Below the pieces are notes generated by a model that was not told the DNA's origin, did no database searches, and worked only from the letters and a program-made list of their open reading frames with translations. From Corallococcus macrosporus (GTDB lineage: Bacteria > Myxococcota > Myxococcia > Myxococcales > Myxococcaceae): a stretch of 64,000 nucleotides of DNA. A program made the position numbers and the translations under genes. Positions 30,025 to 38,182 of this stretch are shown here, in pieces; the stretch's first letter is position 1; each line of letters begins with the position of its first letter. The stretch spans positions 310,001-374,000 of the forward strand of contig NZ_JAFIMU010000002.1 of assembly GCF_017302985.1 (NCBI RefSeq), read 5' to 3'.

Positions 30025-30609
30025 ATGGAAAAATACCTGGATCAACTCGCGAAGGCCCCTCCCGCGGCGAAGTTCGGCGGGCTCGCGGCCATCGTCGTCC
30101 TGCTGACCGTGGGCAACTTCTTCTCCTTCATCCAGCCCACGGAAGAGGACATCGCCCGCCGCCAGTCGGAGCGCCGGACGCTGGACCTGGAGCTCGCGGA
30201 GAAGAGCGAGATCGCCCAGAACCTCAACGAGCGCCGTCGTGAGATGGACGTGCTCGAGCAGAAGCTGGCGGAGGCCCTCACGGAGCTGCCGGAGCGGCGC
30301 GACATGGAAGAGCTGCTCGCGCAGATCAACGACATCGGCAAGAAGTCCGGCCTGGAGATCTCCCGCGTGGAGCCCGACCGCGAGTACGTCGAGGGCGGCG
30401 AGTTCTTCGCGCGCATCCCCATCAAGATGACGGTGAGCGGCAACTACCACGAGATCGCCATGTTCCTGCAGGAGATGGCGAACATGCGCCGCATCGTGAA
30501 CGTCAACAACATCAAGCTCGATGGCGCGACCCTGAAGAACGAGAAGGTGGTCCTCCAGAGCAGCTTCCTGGCGACGACGTTCCGGTTCATCGAGAAGAAG
30601 AGCAACTAG
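30025..30609 (+). CDS. pilO: Type IV pilus assembly protein PilO
   Basis: PilO is the PilN partner in the alignment subcomplex that spans the periplasm. The 194-residue protein has a short cytoplasmic start, one membrane helix (about 18-36), a coiled coil with many Glu/Arg heptads (about 45-90), and a C-terminal domain with GLEISRVEP and VSGNYHEIAMFLQEMANM, the usual PilO core. AAGGA lies eight bases before the ATG. It links PilN to the lipoprotein PilP encoded next. Confidence 0.95.
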   Translation: MEKYLDQLAKAPPAAKFGGLAAIVVLLTVGNFFSFIQPTEEDIARRQSERRTLDLELAEKSEIAQNLNERRREMDVLEQKLAEALTELPERRDMEELLAQINDIGKKSGLEISRVEPDREYVEGGEFFARIPIKMTVSGNYHEIAMFLQEMANMRRIVNVNNIKLDGATLKNEKVVLQSSFLATTFRFIEKKSN

Positions 30610-30653
30610 AAACTTGATCCGCCCGGCAACTGGGGCGACAAGGGATGACGCGG

Positions 30654-31214
30654 ATGAAGACGTTCAAGTCCACGATGACCGCTGCGGTGATGGCGCTGAC
30701 CCTGTCCGCTTGTGAGGACTCGCCCCCAGCCCCGCCACCTGCTCCTCCCAAGGCCGCCGCCCCCGCGCCGGCCCCGGTGGAGGAGAAGACCGAGGCGTCG
30801 GCGGCGCCACCGTTCGTCTACACCTATAGCCCGGTGGGCAAGCGGGATCCGTTCCGCAGTCCGCTGGAGGAGCTCGGGCCGGTGGCGCGTGACGCACCGG
30901 AGCGTGCCTGCAACGAACCCCTGTGCGTGTTCGACCTCGACCAGCTCAAGCTGGTGGCGGTCGTCACGGGGGATGCCAGCCCGCTGGCGATGGTCGAGGA
31001 CCCCCTGGGCCGCGGCCACATCGTCCGGCGCAACACCCGCGTGGGGCGCCAGGGCGGCAAGGTCACACAGATTCTAAGGGACTCGGTCACCGTCACCGAG
31101 GTCTTCACGGGTGCCAAGGGCGAACTCATCAGCAACCCGGTGAGTCTCCAGCTCAAGGCGGATGGCGTGAAGGACCCCGCCTACAACCTGATGACGGGCA
31201 AGAACTGGGAGTAG
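30654..31214 (+). CDS. pilP: Type IV pilus assembly lipoprotein PilP
   Basis: PilP is an inner-membrane lipoprotein that connects PilN/PilO to the PilQ secretin. A signal peptide ends in the lipobox LTLSAC (Cys20 or so). A Pro/Ala-rich linker follows, then a beta-domain with the family pattern YTYSPVGKRDPFRSP, LKLVAVVTG, and AMVEDPLGRGHIVRRNTRVG. I start at ATG 30654, about nine bases after AAGGG. The ATG at 30645 lies too close to that ribosome site but would add only three residues. Length (186 aa) is usual. Confidence 0.93.
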   Translation: MKTFKSTMTAAVMALTLSACEDSPPAPPPAPPKAAAPAPAPVEEKTEASAAPPFVYTYSPVGKRDPFRSPLEELGPVARDAPERACNEPLCVFDLDQLKLVAVVTGDASPLAMVEDPLGRGHIVRRNTRVGRQGGKVTQILRDSVTVTEVFTGAKGELISNPVSLQLKADGVKDPAYNLMTGKNWE

Positions 31215-31272
31215 CGCCCCACGGCGCGCCCGCGGGCAGTCGTCGCCCGCTTCCAACTTGTTGAGGGGACGC

Positions 31273-34074
31273 ATGCTCGAGCAGAGCGCTGTGACGAGGG
31301 GCAAGTGGATCATGGCGGCCGCATGGGCGGTCGTCCTGGCAAGCGCCAAGGTGTACGGCGCGGATCTCAATACGCTGCGGGACCTGCAGGTGTCCCGGAC
31401 GGGAGCCGGTGCCCAGGTCGTGGTGACCGGGACCCGGCCGCCCACCTTCACCGTCTTCCGGCTCAGTGGGCCGGAGCGGCTGGTGGTGGACCTGTCGTCC
31501 GCGGACGCCACCGGCATCAAGGGGCACCACGACGGCACCGGTCCGGTGTCCGGCGTGGTGGCCGCCCAGTTCTCCGACGCGCGCGCCAGCGTGGGCCGCG
31601 TGCTGGTGGCGCTGGATCAGGCCTCCCAGTACGACGTCCGCGCGGAGGGCAACCGCGTGGTCATCTCCGTGGACGGCTCACCGGTGGCCCCCGCCGCCGC
31701 GACCGCCCAGGCTCCGGCGGCTGAGGCGAAGCCGGTGGCCCCCGCCGCCGCGCCGAAGCCCGCCCCCTTGCAGGTGGCCGCCGCCGAGCCCGTGAAGCCG
31801 GAGCCGGTGAAGCCCGCGCCGGTGGTGGAGGCGATGGTGGCGGTGGTGCCGGAGGAGGGGACCTCCTCGAAGGCGGCCCCGTCCCAGGCGCCCGGCCGTG
31901 AGAACGTGGTCGCCACGGAGGCGGATGAGCGCGACGTGGCCCACCCGGCCCAGCGCATCACCCGGCTGTCCCTGGACGGCGACGCGCTGCGCGTCGGCGC
32001 CGACGGCGACATCGCCCGCTATGAGGTCCTGGAGCTGGTGGACCCGCCGCGCCTGGCCGTGGACGTGTACGGCGTGGGCCTGAGCGCGAAGGCGCCCAAG
32101 GTGAAGGGCAACCTGCTCAAGGACGTGCGCGTGGGCGCGCACGAGGACAAGGTGCGCCTGGTCCTCGTGGCCAAGGGCGACATGCCCGCGTACCGCGTGG
32201 ACCGCTCCGAGCGCGGCCTGGAGGTGGTGTTGGGCGGCGCGGTGGCGCGCAAGCCGAAGCCCTCCCAGCCTCGCGACGCGGTGGCGGAGACCGAGCCGCT
32301 GCGCCCGCAGCCCCTGCCGGTGCAGGAGGCCGCGAAGCCGCAGCCCGCCGTGGCGCAGGCCGCGCCGCAGCCGGCGGCGGTGGAGGTCAAGGACCTGTCC
32401 TTCGACGAGAGCCCCACGGGCGGCCGCGTGCAGCTGAAGCTGTCCGGCGCGACGGCGTGGAAGGTGGACCGTCCGGATCCGCGCAGCGCGGTGCTGACGC
32501 TGGAGAACGCGCGCCTGCCCAAGAAGCTGGAGCGCAGCCTGGACACCAGCGCGCTGGACACGCCGGTGAAGATGATCAGCGCCTTCAGCGTCCCCGGTGA
32601 GGGCCGCAAGGTGCGCCTGGTGGTCGCCGCGGACGGCGCCATCGAGGAGAACGTCACCCAGGGCGCCAACAGCCTGAGCTGGCGGCTGGACGTGCAGGGC
32701 GTGAAGACGGAGGAGGTCGCCGTCACCCAGCGCACCGCCGGCTTCACGGCGGAGGCCCCGGCGTACGCGGCGGAGGGCGCGCCCCAGCAGGCGCGCTACC
32801 GCGGCAAGCGCGTGTCCTTCGAGTTCAAGGACATCGACATCCAGAACCTGCTGCGCGTCATCGCGGAGATCTCCAAGCGCAACATCGTCGTGGCCGACGA
32901 CGTCGGTGGCCGCGTGACCATCCGCCTGCGCAACGTGCCCTGGGACCAGGCGCTGGACCTCATCCTGCGCACCAAGCAGCTGGGCCAGGAGCAGGTGGGC
33001 AACATCATCCGCATCGCGCCGCTGAAGACGCTGGAAGAGGAGGCGCGGCTGCGCCAGGAGCGCAAGAAGTCGCTGCAGCAGCAGGAGGACCTGCTGGTCA
33101 GCCTGGTGCCGGTGAACTACGCGGTGGCCGGTGAGATGTCGTCGCGCGTGAAGGACGTGCTCAGCGACCGTGGCTCGGTGACGGTGGACACGCGCACCAA
33201 CGTGCTCATCATCAAGGACATCCGCTCCAACACGGAGAAGGCGCGCGCCCTGGTGCGCAGCCTGGACACGCAGACGCCGCAGGTCCTCATCGAGAGCCGC
33301 ATCGTGGAGGCGAGCACCACCTTCAGCCGCAACCTGGGCGTGCAGTGGGGTGGCCAGACGCGCCTGTCCACCGCGACGGGCAACCCCACCGGCCTCATCT
33401 TCCCCAGCACCGTCGGTGTGACGGGCGGCTCGCCTGGCGGGGCCGCGGGTGTTCCGGCCCAGCCCAACTTCGCGGTGAACCTGCCGGCGGCGGTGGGTGA
33501 GGGCCTCGGTGGCGCCATGGGCTTCGCCTTCGGTTCCGCGGGCGGCGCCGTGCAGCTCAACCTGCGCCTGTCCGCGGCGGAGACCGAGGGCACGGTGAAG
33601 ACCATCTCCTCGCCCAAGGTCACCACGCTGGACAACAACACGGCCCGCATCAGCCAGGGTCTGTCCATCCCGTTCAGCCAGACGTCGGCCGGCGGCGTGA
33701 ACACGACCTTCGTCGAAGCGCGCCTGTCGCTGGAAGTCACGCCGCACATCACCCAGGACGGCAGCATCCTCATGTCCATCGCGGCGCAGAACAACCAGCC
33801 GGACCCGTCCAACACGGGCGCCAACGGCCAGCCCTCCATCCAGCGCAAGGAGGCCCAGACCCAGGTCCTGGTGAAGGACGGCGACACGACGGTCATCGGC
33901 GGCATCTACGTCCGCCGGGGCAGCACGCGGGTGAACTCGGTGCCCTTCCTGTCGAAGATCCCCGTGCTCGGCTTCTTCTTCCGGAACACGAACGACACGG
34001 ACGAGCGGCAGGAGCTGCTCATCTTCATCACGCCTCGCATCCTCAACCGGCAGACCATCGCGCAGAGCCTCTAA
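31273..34074 (+). CDS. pilQ: Type IV pilus outer-membrane secretin PilQ
   Basis: PilQ forms the outer-membrane gate for the pilus. The 933-residue precursor has a signal peptide (cleavage after about VYGA) and three AMIN domains separated by Pro/Ala-rich linkers (about 35-120, 215-325 and 375-480), which in relatives bind peptidoglycan. Next come an STN/secretin N0 domain (FEFKDIDIQNLLRVIAEIS), an N1 domain, and the secretin core ending with VIGGIYVRRGS, NSVPFLSKIPVLGFFF and LLIFITPRIL. GAGGGG precedes ATG 31273. A slightly longer frame begins at TTG 31258. It closes the pilMNOPQ operon. Confidence 0.97.
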   Translation: MLEQSAVTRGKWIMAAAWAVVLASAKVYGADLNTLRDLQVSRTGAGAQVVVTGTRPPTFTVFRLSGPERLVVDLSSADATGIKGHHDGTGPVSGVVAAQFSDARASVGRVLVALDQASQYDVRAEGNRVVISVDGSPVAPAAATAQAPAAEAKPVAPAAAPKPAPLQVAAAEPVKPEPVKPAPVVEAMVAVVPEEGTSSKAAPSQAPGRENVVATEADERDVAHPAQRITRLSLDGDALRVGADGDIARYEVLELVDPPRLAVDVYGVGLSAKAPKVKGNLLKDVRVGAHEDKVRLVLVAKGDMPAYRVDRSERGLEVVLGGAVARKPKPSQPRDAVAETEPLRPQPLPVQEAAKPQPAVAQAAPQPAAVEVKDLSFDESPTGGRVQLKLSGATAWKVDRPDPRSAVLTLENARLPKKLERSLDTSALDTPVKMISAFSVPGEGRKVRLVVAADGAIEENVTQGANSLSWRLDVQGVKTEEVAVTQRTAGFTAEAPAYAAEGAPQQARYRGKRVSFEFKDIDIQNLLRVIAEISKRNIVVADDVGGRVTIRLRNVPWDQALDLILRTKQLGQEQVGNIIRIAPLKTLEEEARLRQERKKSLQQQEDLLVSLVPVNYAVAGEMSSRVKDVLSDRGSVTVDTRTNVLIIKDIRSNTEKARALVRSLDTQTPQVLIESRIVEASTTFSRNLGVQWGGQTRLSTATGNPTGLIFPSTVGVTGGSPGGAAGVPAQPNFAVNLPAAVGEGLGGAMGFAFGSAGGAVQLNLRLSAAETEGTVKTISSPKVTTLDNNTARISQGLSIPFSQTSAGGVNTTFVEARLSLEVTPHITQDGSILMSIAAQNNQPDPSNTGANGQPSIQRKEAQTQVLVKDGDTTVIGGIYVRRGSTRVNSVPFLSKIPVLGFFFRNTNDTDERQELLIFITPRILNRQTIAQSL

Positions 34075-34108
34075 CGGCTTCGCGCCCTGATTGAGAGAGA
34101 CCAGTCCA

Positions 34109-34774
34109 ATGAAGCCTTTCTTCATCGCGGCGGCCCTGTCGCTCGGGCTCTTCTCGTGCTCCGAGAGCGCTCCCGCTGTCCAGATCACCCAGATCAAGCT
34201 GCCCGACGCCAGCTGCTCGGTGGACACGGAAGCGCCCGGGATCGCGAGCGGCCAGCTCAACTTCGAGTATGGCCGCAGCTACGTCCTGGCCTTCCTCGTG
34301 AACAACAGCTACAGCGCGACGCCCATTTCCGTCGGGGATAACCCGCTGGAGCCAGACGGCGTCGAGGGGGGCGCCGCCACCGCGTTCGTCACCACGCTGC
34401 GGCTGTCCTACGACACGACGCCGAGCCTCTCCATCCCCGATGCGGAGGTGCCCTACGCGGGCGGCCTGAATCCCTCTTCGCAGGGCAACGTCCTCGTGAC
34501 CGGCCTGCTCACGTCGGAGGCCTCGGGGATCCTGTCGGAGGCGACGAAGGGCGGGGACGTCCAGGTGCGCGTCACCGTCCAGTTCGCGGGGGAGTACGGC
34601 TCGGGCAGCAAGGAGTTCGAGACGAACGAGATCGTCTACACGATCAACGCCATCCGCCGGAACTTCGGCGTCGCTGACTGCAAGGCCGGCGAGGTGCCCG
34701 AGCCCGGAGCCCCGTGCGGTTCGCCGGGTGGCCAGGATGGCAACCTCCCCTCGTGCAAGGTTCCGCAGCCGTGA
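34109..34774 (+). CDS. Lipoprotein downstream of pilQ, unknown function
   Basis: The 221-residue protein has a lipoprotein signal (MKPFFIAAALSLGLFSCSE; Cys17). The mature domain looks beta-rich, with conserved-looking stretches SGQLNFEYGRSYVLAFLVNNSYS and EGGAATAFVTTLRLSYDT, and it ends in a Cys-, Gly- and Pro-rich tail. I recognise no named domain. It lies 34 bases after pilQ on the same strand, as does an equivalent gene in M. xanthus, so a role at the pilus outer-membrane channel is possible but unproven. Confidence 0.8.
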   Translation: MKPFFIAAALSLGLFSCSESAPAVQITQIKLPDASCSVDTEAPGIASGQLNFEYGRSYVLAFLVNNSYSATPISVGDNPLEPDGVEGGAATAFVTTLRLSYDTTPSLSIPDAEVPYAGGLNPSSQGNVLVTGLLTSEASGILSEATKGGDVQVRVTVQFAGEYGSGSKEFETNEIVYTINAIRRNFGVADCKAGEVPEPGAPCGSPGGQDGNLPSCKVPQP

Positions 34775-34807
34775 GCCGGGCACCCATCACCACGCCCCGG
34801 GAGGACC

Positions 34808-35170
34808 ATGTCTTTTCGCACGCACCTTGAAGCGGTGGTGAACCAGGTGGACGGAGCCCTCGCGTGCAGCGTGATGGGCTTCGACGGCATCTCCGTGGAC
34901 ACGTTCCAGAAGGACGAGGCCACGGAGCTGGACGTCTCCGGCACCTGGGTGGAGTACGCCAACCTGCTCACGCAGTTGAAGAACGCGGCCGAGTCGCTGA
35001 AGACGGGCACCGTCACCGAGGTGTCCGTCAACAGCGAGAAGGTCCTCACCGTGATGCGCCTGCTGACGCCGGAGTACTTCCTGGTGCTGGCCCTGCGCGC
35101 GGACGGGAATTTCGGCAAGGGGCGCTATGTCCTGCGCGTCACCGCGCCGCAGGTGAAGGCGGAGTTGTAG
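34808..35170 (+). CDS. Roadblock/LC7 domain protein
   Basis: The 120-residue protein is essentially one Roadblock/LC7 domain: VVNQVDGALACSVMGFDGISVDTF near the N-terminus, a central helix (YANLLTQLKNAAESL), and the strand pair EVSVNSEKVLTVMRLL and YFLVLALRADGNFGKGRYVLR. Family members such as MglB dimerise and regulate the small GTPase MglA in myxobacterial polarity. This one is a paralogue, not MglB itself, judged by location. GGGAGG lies just upstream of the ATG. It sits between pilQ and efp, near sgmX, whose product binds MglA. Confidence 0.85.
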   Translation: MSFRTHLEAVVNQVDGALACSVMGFDGISVDTFQKDEATELDVSGTWVEYANLLTQLKNAAESLKTGTVTEVSVNSEKVLTVMRLLTPEYFLVLALRADGNFGKGRYVLRVTAPQVKAEL

Positions 35171-35240
35171 CCGCGCACGTCCGCTCGGGCAGGAGCTTGT
35201 CGAGCCTGCCCGGCGACGCAGCGTGCCTCCGCTTTCCTCT

Positions 35241-35268
35241 TTGCAGGAACCAGGGCATGGGCTAGACA
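35241..35268 (+). promoter_or_regulatory. Sigma-70-type promoter of efp
   Basis: TTGCAG (35241-35246) and TAGACA (35263-35268) are 16 bases apart in the 141-base gap before efp. The predicted start of transcription is about 35 bases before the efp ATG. The match is moderate. Confidence 0.4.
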
Positions 35269-35311
35269 CCCCGGACTTTCGCCTTTACGTCTGTATGAAG
35301 GAGTCGGTCCC

Positions 35312-35893
35312 ATGGCCGGGTTTGTCGACACGTCCGAATTCCGCAATGGTTTGAAGATCTTGTGGGAGGACAAGCCGTACGTCATCGAGTACTTCCAGCA
35401 CGTCAAGCCTGGAAAGGGCTCCTCCTTCACGCGCACGAAGATCCGCAGCCTGCTGGACGGTCGCGTCCTGGAGCCCACGCTGAAGTCCGGCGACAAGGTG
35501 GGCACGCCGGACATCGAGTCCAAGGACATGCAGTACCTGTATGTCCAGGACGGCGACTACTACTTCATGGACAAGAAGAACTTCGAGCAGACCTTCCTGT
35601 CCAAGGAAGGCCTCGGAGAGGCCGTGAACTTCCTGAAGGAGAATCTCGACGTGGAGATCCTCTTCTGGAACGGCAAGGCCATCAACGTGTCGGTGCCGAA
35701 CTCGGTGGACCTCAAGGTCACCAAGTGCGACCCGGGCGTGCGCGGCGACACCGTGTCCGGCGCCCTGAAGCCCGCCACGCTGGAGACCGGCTTCACCGTC
35801 AACGTCCCCCTGTTCATCAACGAGGGCGACGTGCTGAAGATCGACACGCGTGAAGGTGGCAAGTACCTCACCCGCGTGTCCACCGCGGGCTGA
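35312..35893 (+). CDS. efp: Elongation factor P
   Basis: EF-P binds ribosomes stalled on consecutive prolines and restores peptide-bond formation. The 193-residue protein has the KOW-like N-domain (TSEFRNGLKILWEDKPYVIEYFQHV), the exposed loop VKPGKG with Lys35 (the residue usually modified by EpmA-type beta-lysylation), and two OB domains ending GDVLKIDTREGGKYLTRV. AAGGAG precedes the ATG. Several neighbours contain triple or quadruple prolines (PilP, PilD, SgmX), so their synthesis may depend on it. Confidence 0.97.
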   Translation: MAGFVDTSEFRNGLKILWEDKPYVIEYFQHVKPGKGSSFTRTKIRSLLDGRVLEPTLKSGDKVGTPDIESKDMQYLYVQDGDYYFMDKKNFEQTFLSKEGLGEAVNFLKENLDVEILFWNGKAINVSVPNSVDLKVTKCDPGVRGDTVSGALKPATLETGFTVNVPLFINEGDVLKIDTREGGKYLTRVSTAG

Positions 35894-35933
35894 GAGCAGC
35901 TTCCCTTCACCTGGCGACCCGGGAGGGGTCTGA

Positions 35934-36524
35934 ATGGCAACGAAGCGCAAGGCAACCCGGTCGCCCGAGTCCTCGGGTGCGGCCTCCGGACGGGATTCGG
36001 GCACCACGTCGCTGGACGTGGAGGCCCTCCGGCAGATCGTCGAAATCCTGGAGGCTTCCGACGTCACCCGGCTGGTGTGGACGCGGGGGCCGGAGAAGCT
36101 CTACATCCGCCGCGGTCACGCGCCGGAGACGACCATCGTCCACCACACGGCGCCTTCGGGCCCCGGGGTGACGGTGTCGCCGCCGGTGGAGTACGCCGCT
36201 CCCGCCGCGCCCCGTGCGGCGCCCCCCGCCGCGCCCGCGGCTCCGGCCGCCGCGGCGGCTGCGGAGAAGCCCGCGGAGAAGCCGGGCCACCAGGTGACGA
36301 GCCCCTTCGTGGGGACGTTCTACCGGACCCCCGCGCCGGACCAGCCCCCGTTCGTGGACGTGGGCACGGTGGTGCGCAAGGGCCAGGTGCTCTGCATCGT
36401 GGAAGCGATGAAGTTGATGAACGAAATCGAGTCCGAGGTCTCCGGCCGCATCGCCGAGGTCCTCGTGGAGAACGGTCGCCCGGTGGAGTTCGGCCAGGCG
36501 CTGTTCCGCATCGAGCCGGCCTGA
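35934..36524 (+). CDS. accB: Biotin carboxyl carrier protein of acetyl-CoA carboxylase
   Basis: AccB carries biotin between the biotin carboxylase and carboxyltransferase of acetyl-CoA carboxylase, the first step of fatty-acid synthesis. The 196-residue protein has an N-terminal helical segment ([23 protein letters not shown]), a long Ala/Pro linker (about 75-115), and a C-terminal biotinyl domain with [14 protein letters not shown] and the biotin site EAMKLMNE (Lys160). GGGAGG precedes the ATG. accC follows after 81 bases. Confidence 0.97.
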   Translation: MATKRKATRSPESSGAASGRDSGTTSLDVEALRQIVEILEASDVTRLVWTRGPEKLYIRRGHAPETTIVHHTAPSGPGVTVSPPVEYAAPAAPRAAPPAAPAAPAAAAAAEKPAEKPGHQVTSPFVGTFYRTPAPDQPPFVDVGTVVRKGQVLCIVEAMKLMNEIESEVSGRIAEVLVENGRPVEFGQALFRIEPA

Positions 36525-36605
36525 GTCACTCGTCGTCTGGCGCGTCCGGCCCGCATCGGGCGGGGCGCGCCGCGCCTTGAAGGCCCTCGCGTTAGGAGCA
36601 CGGCC

Positions 36606-37991
36606 GTGTTCAAGAAGGTCCTGGTCGCCAACCGCGGGGAGATTGCCCTGCGGGTCATCCGCGCATGCCGTGAGCTGGGCATCGCCACCGTGGCGGTGCA
36701 CTCCACCGCCGACGCCAACGCGCTGCACGTGCGCTTCGCGGACGAGGCCGTCTGCATCGGGCCGCCTCCGTCCAAGGAGAGCTACCTCAACGTGCCGCAG
36801 CTGCTCTCCGCGGCTGAAATCACGCGCGCGGACGCCATCCACCCGGGCTACGGCTTCCTGTCGGAGAACGCCGAGTTCGCGGAGGTCTGCGAGAACTGCA
36901 AGATCCGCTTCATTGGCCCGCGTCCGGAGATGCTGCGGCTGATGGGCAACAAGGTGCGCGCGCGCGCCGCGGCCCGCGAGGCCGGCATGCCGCTGCTGCC
37001 GGGCAGCCCCGGCGTGGTGAAGGATCCGCGCGAGGCGGAGGCGTTCGCCAAGGAGATCGGCTTCCCGGTCATCCTGAAGGCGGCGGCGGGCGGCGGCGGC
37101 AAGGGCATGAAGATCGTCCGCGAGCCCGGCGTGCTCGCGCAGGCGTTCTCCACCGCGCAGGCGGAGGCCCTGGCGTCCTTCAACAACGGCGACCTCTACA
37201 TCGAGCGGTACGTGGAGAAGCCGCGCCACATCGAAATCCAGATCGTCGCGGACGAGCACGGGAACATCATCCACCTCAACGAGCGTGAGTGCTCCGTGCA
37301 GCGGCGGCACCAGAAGCTCATTGAAGAGAGCCCGTCCCCCGCGCTCACGCCGGAGCTGCGCCAGCGCATGGGCGAGGTGTCCGTCGCCGCGATGCGGAAG
37401 CTCCGCTACAACAACGTGGGCACCATCGAGTACCTGCTCGACGAGCGCGGCGAGTTCTACTTCATGGAGATGAACACGCGCATCCAGGTGGAGCACCCCG
37501 TGACGGAGCTGGTCATGGGCGTGGACCTGGTCCGTGAGCAGATCCGCATGGCCTACGGGCACCCCCTGCGCTTCAAGCAGGAGGACGTGCAGATCCGCGG
37601 GCACGCCATCGAGTGCCGCGTGAACGCGGAGGACCCCGTCACGTTCGCGCCGTGGCCGGGGAAGATCACCGGCTACAGCGTGCCGGGCGGCTACGGCGTG
37701 CGCGTGGACTCCGCCGCGTACGAGAACTACACGGTGCTGCCGCACTACGACAGCCTGCTGTCGAAGCTCATCGTCCACGCGGAGGACCGCGAGACGGCCA
37801 TCCGCCGCATGCAGCGCGCGCTCTCCGAGTACGTCGTGGAGGGCATCCGCACGAACATCCCGTTCCACCGGGCCGCACTGGCGGAGGAGTCCTTCCAGGA
37901 GGGCAACTACGACACCCGCTTCGTGGAGCGGCTGCTGGCGAGCGAGACGGGTTCGCGCCGGCTCAAGAAGGCCGTGGAAGAGACGCCGTAG
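36606..37991 (+). CDS. accC: Biotin carboxylase of acetyl-CoA carboxylase
   Basis: AccC carboxylates the biotin on AccB using ATP and bicarbonate. The 461-residue protein has the N-terminal [37 protein letters not shown], the ATP-grasp Gly-rich loop [14 protein letters not shown] (about 158-171), the catalytic [15 protein letters not shown], and [16 protein letters not shown]. The start is GTG 36606 with AGGAG seven bases upstream. A short C-terminal extension ([13 protein letters not shown]) exceeds the usual 450 residues. It forms an operon with accB. Confidence 0.98.
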   Translation: MFKKVLVANRGEIALRVIRACRELGIATVAVHSTADANALHVRFADEAVCIGPPPSKESYLNVPQLLSAAEITRADAIHPGYGFLSENAEFAEVCENCKIRFIGPRPEMLRLMGNKVRARAAAREAGMPLLPGSPGVVKDPREAEAFAKEIGFPVILKAAAGGGGKGMKIVREPGVLAQAFSTAQAEALASFNNGDLYIERYVEKPRHIEIQIVADEHGNIIHLNERECSVQRRHQKLIEESPSPALTPELRQRMGEVSVAAMRKLRYNNVGTIEYLLDERGEFYFMEMNTRIQVEHPVTELVMGVDLVREQIRMAYGHPLRFKQEDVQIRGHAIECRVNAEDPVTFAPWPGKITGYSVPGGYGVRVDSAAYENYTVLPHYDSLLSKLIVHAEDRETAIRRMQRALSEYVVEGIRTNIPFHRAALAEESFQEGNYDTRFVERLLASETGSRRLKKAVEETP

Positions 37992-38076
37992 CGCTCACCG
38001 TGAGGGCACGGAACACCCGCCGGGCGGACGAGCGTCCAGGCGGGTGATCCAGCCCCGGGGGGTGGAAGGCTGTTTC

Positions 38077-38105
38077 TTGACCCGCGTTGGAGGATTCCGT
38101 TAGCC
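38077..38105 (+). promoter_or_regulatory. Possible promoter upstream of sgmX
   Basis: TTGACC (38077-38082) and TTAGCC (38100-38105) are 17 bases apart in the 191-base gap between accC and sgmX. The -35 box is good and the -10 box poor. Confidence 0.35.
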
Positions 38106-38182
38106 TCCAAAGCTCCCCCCCAGAGAAGGACTGAAACCCGCGAAGTTCCTCGGGGTTTCTGCCTGCCGGAAGCGCACGCTCG

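Noticed and set aside
31678-34260. Long minus-strand frame opposite pilQ
   Set aside because: It is antisense to a clear secretin and has no recognisable protein features.
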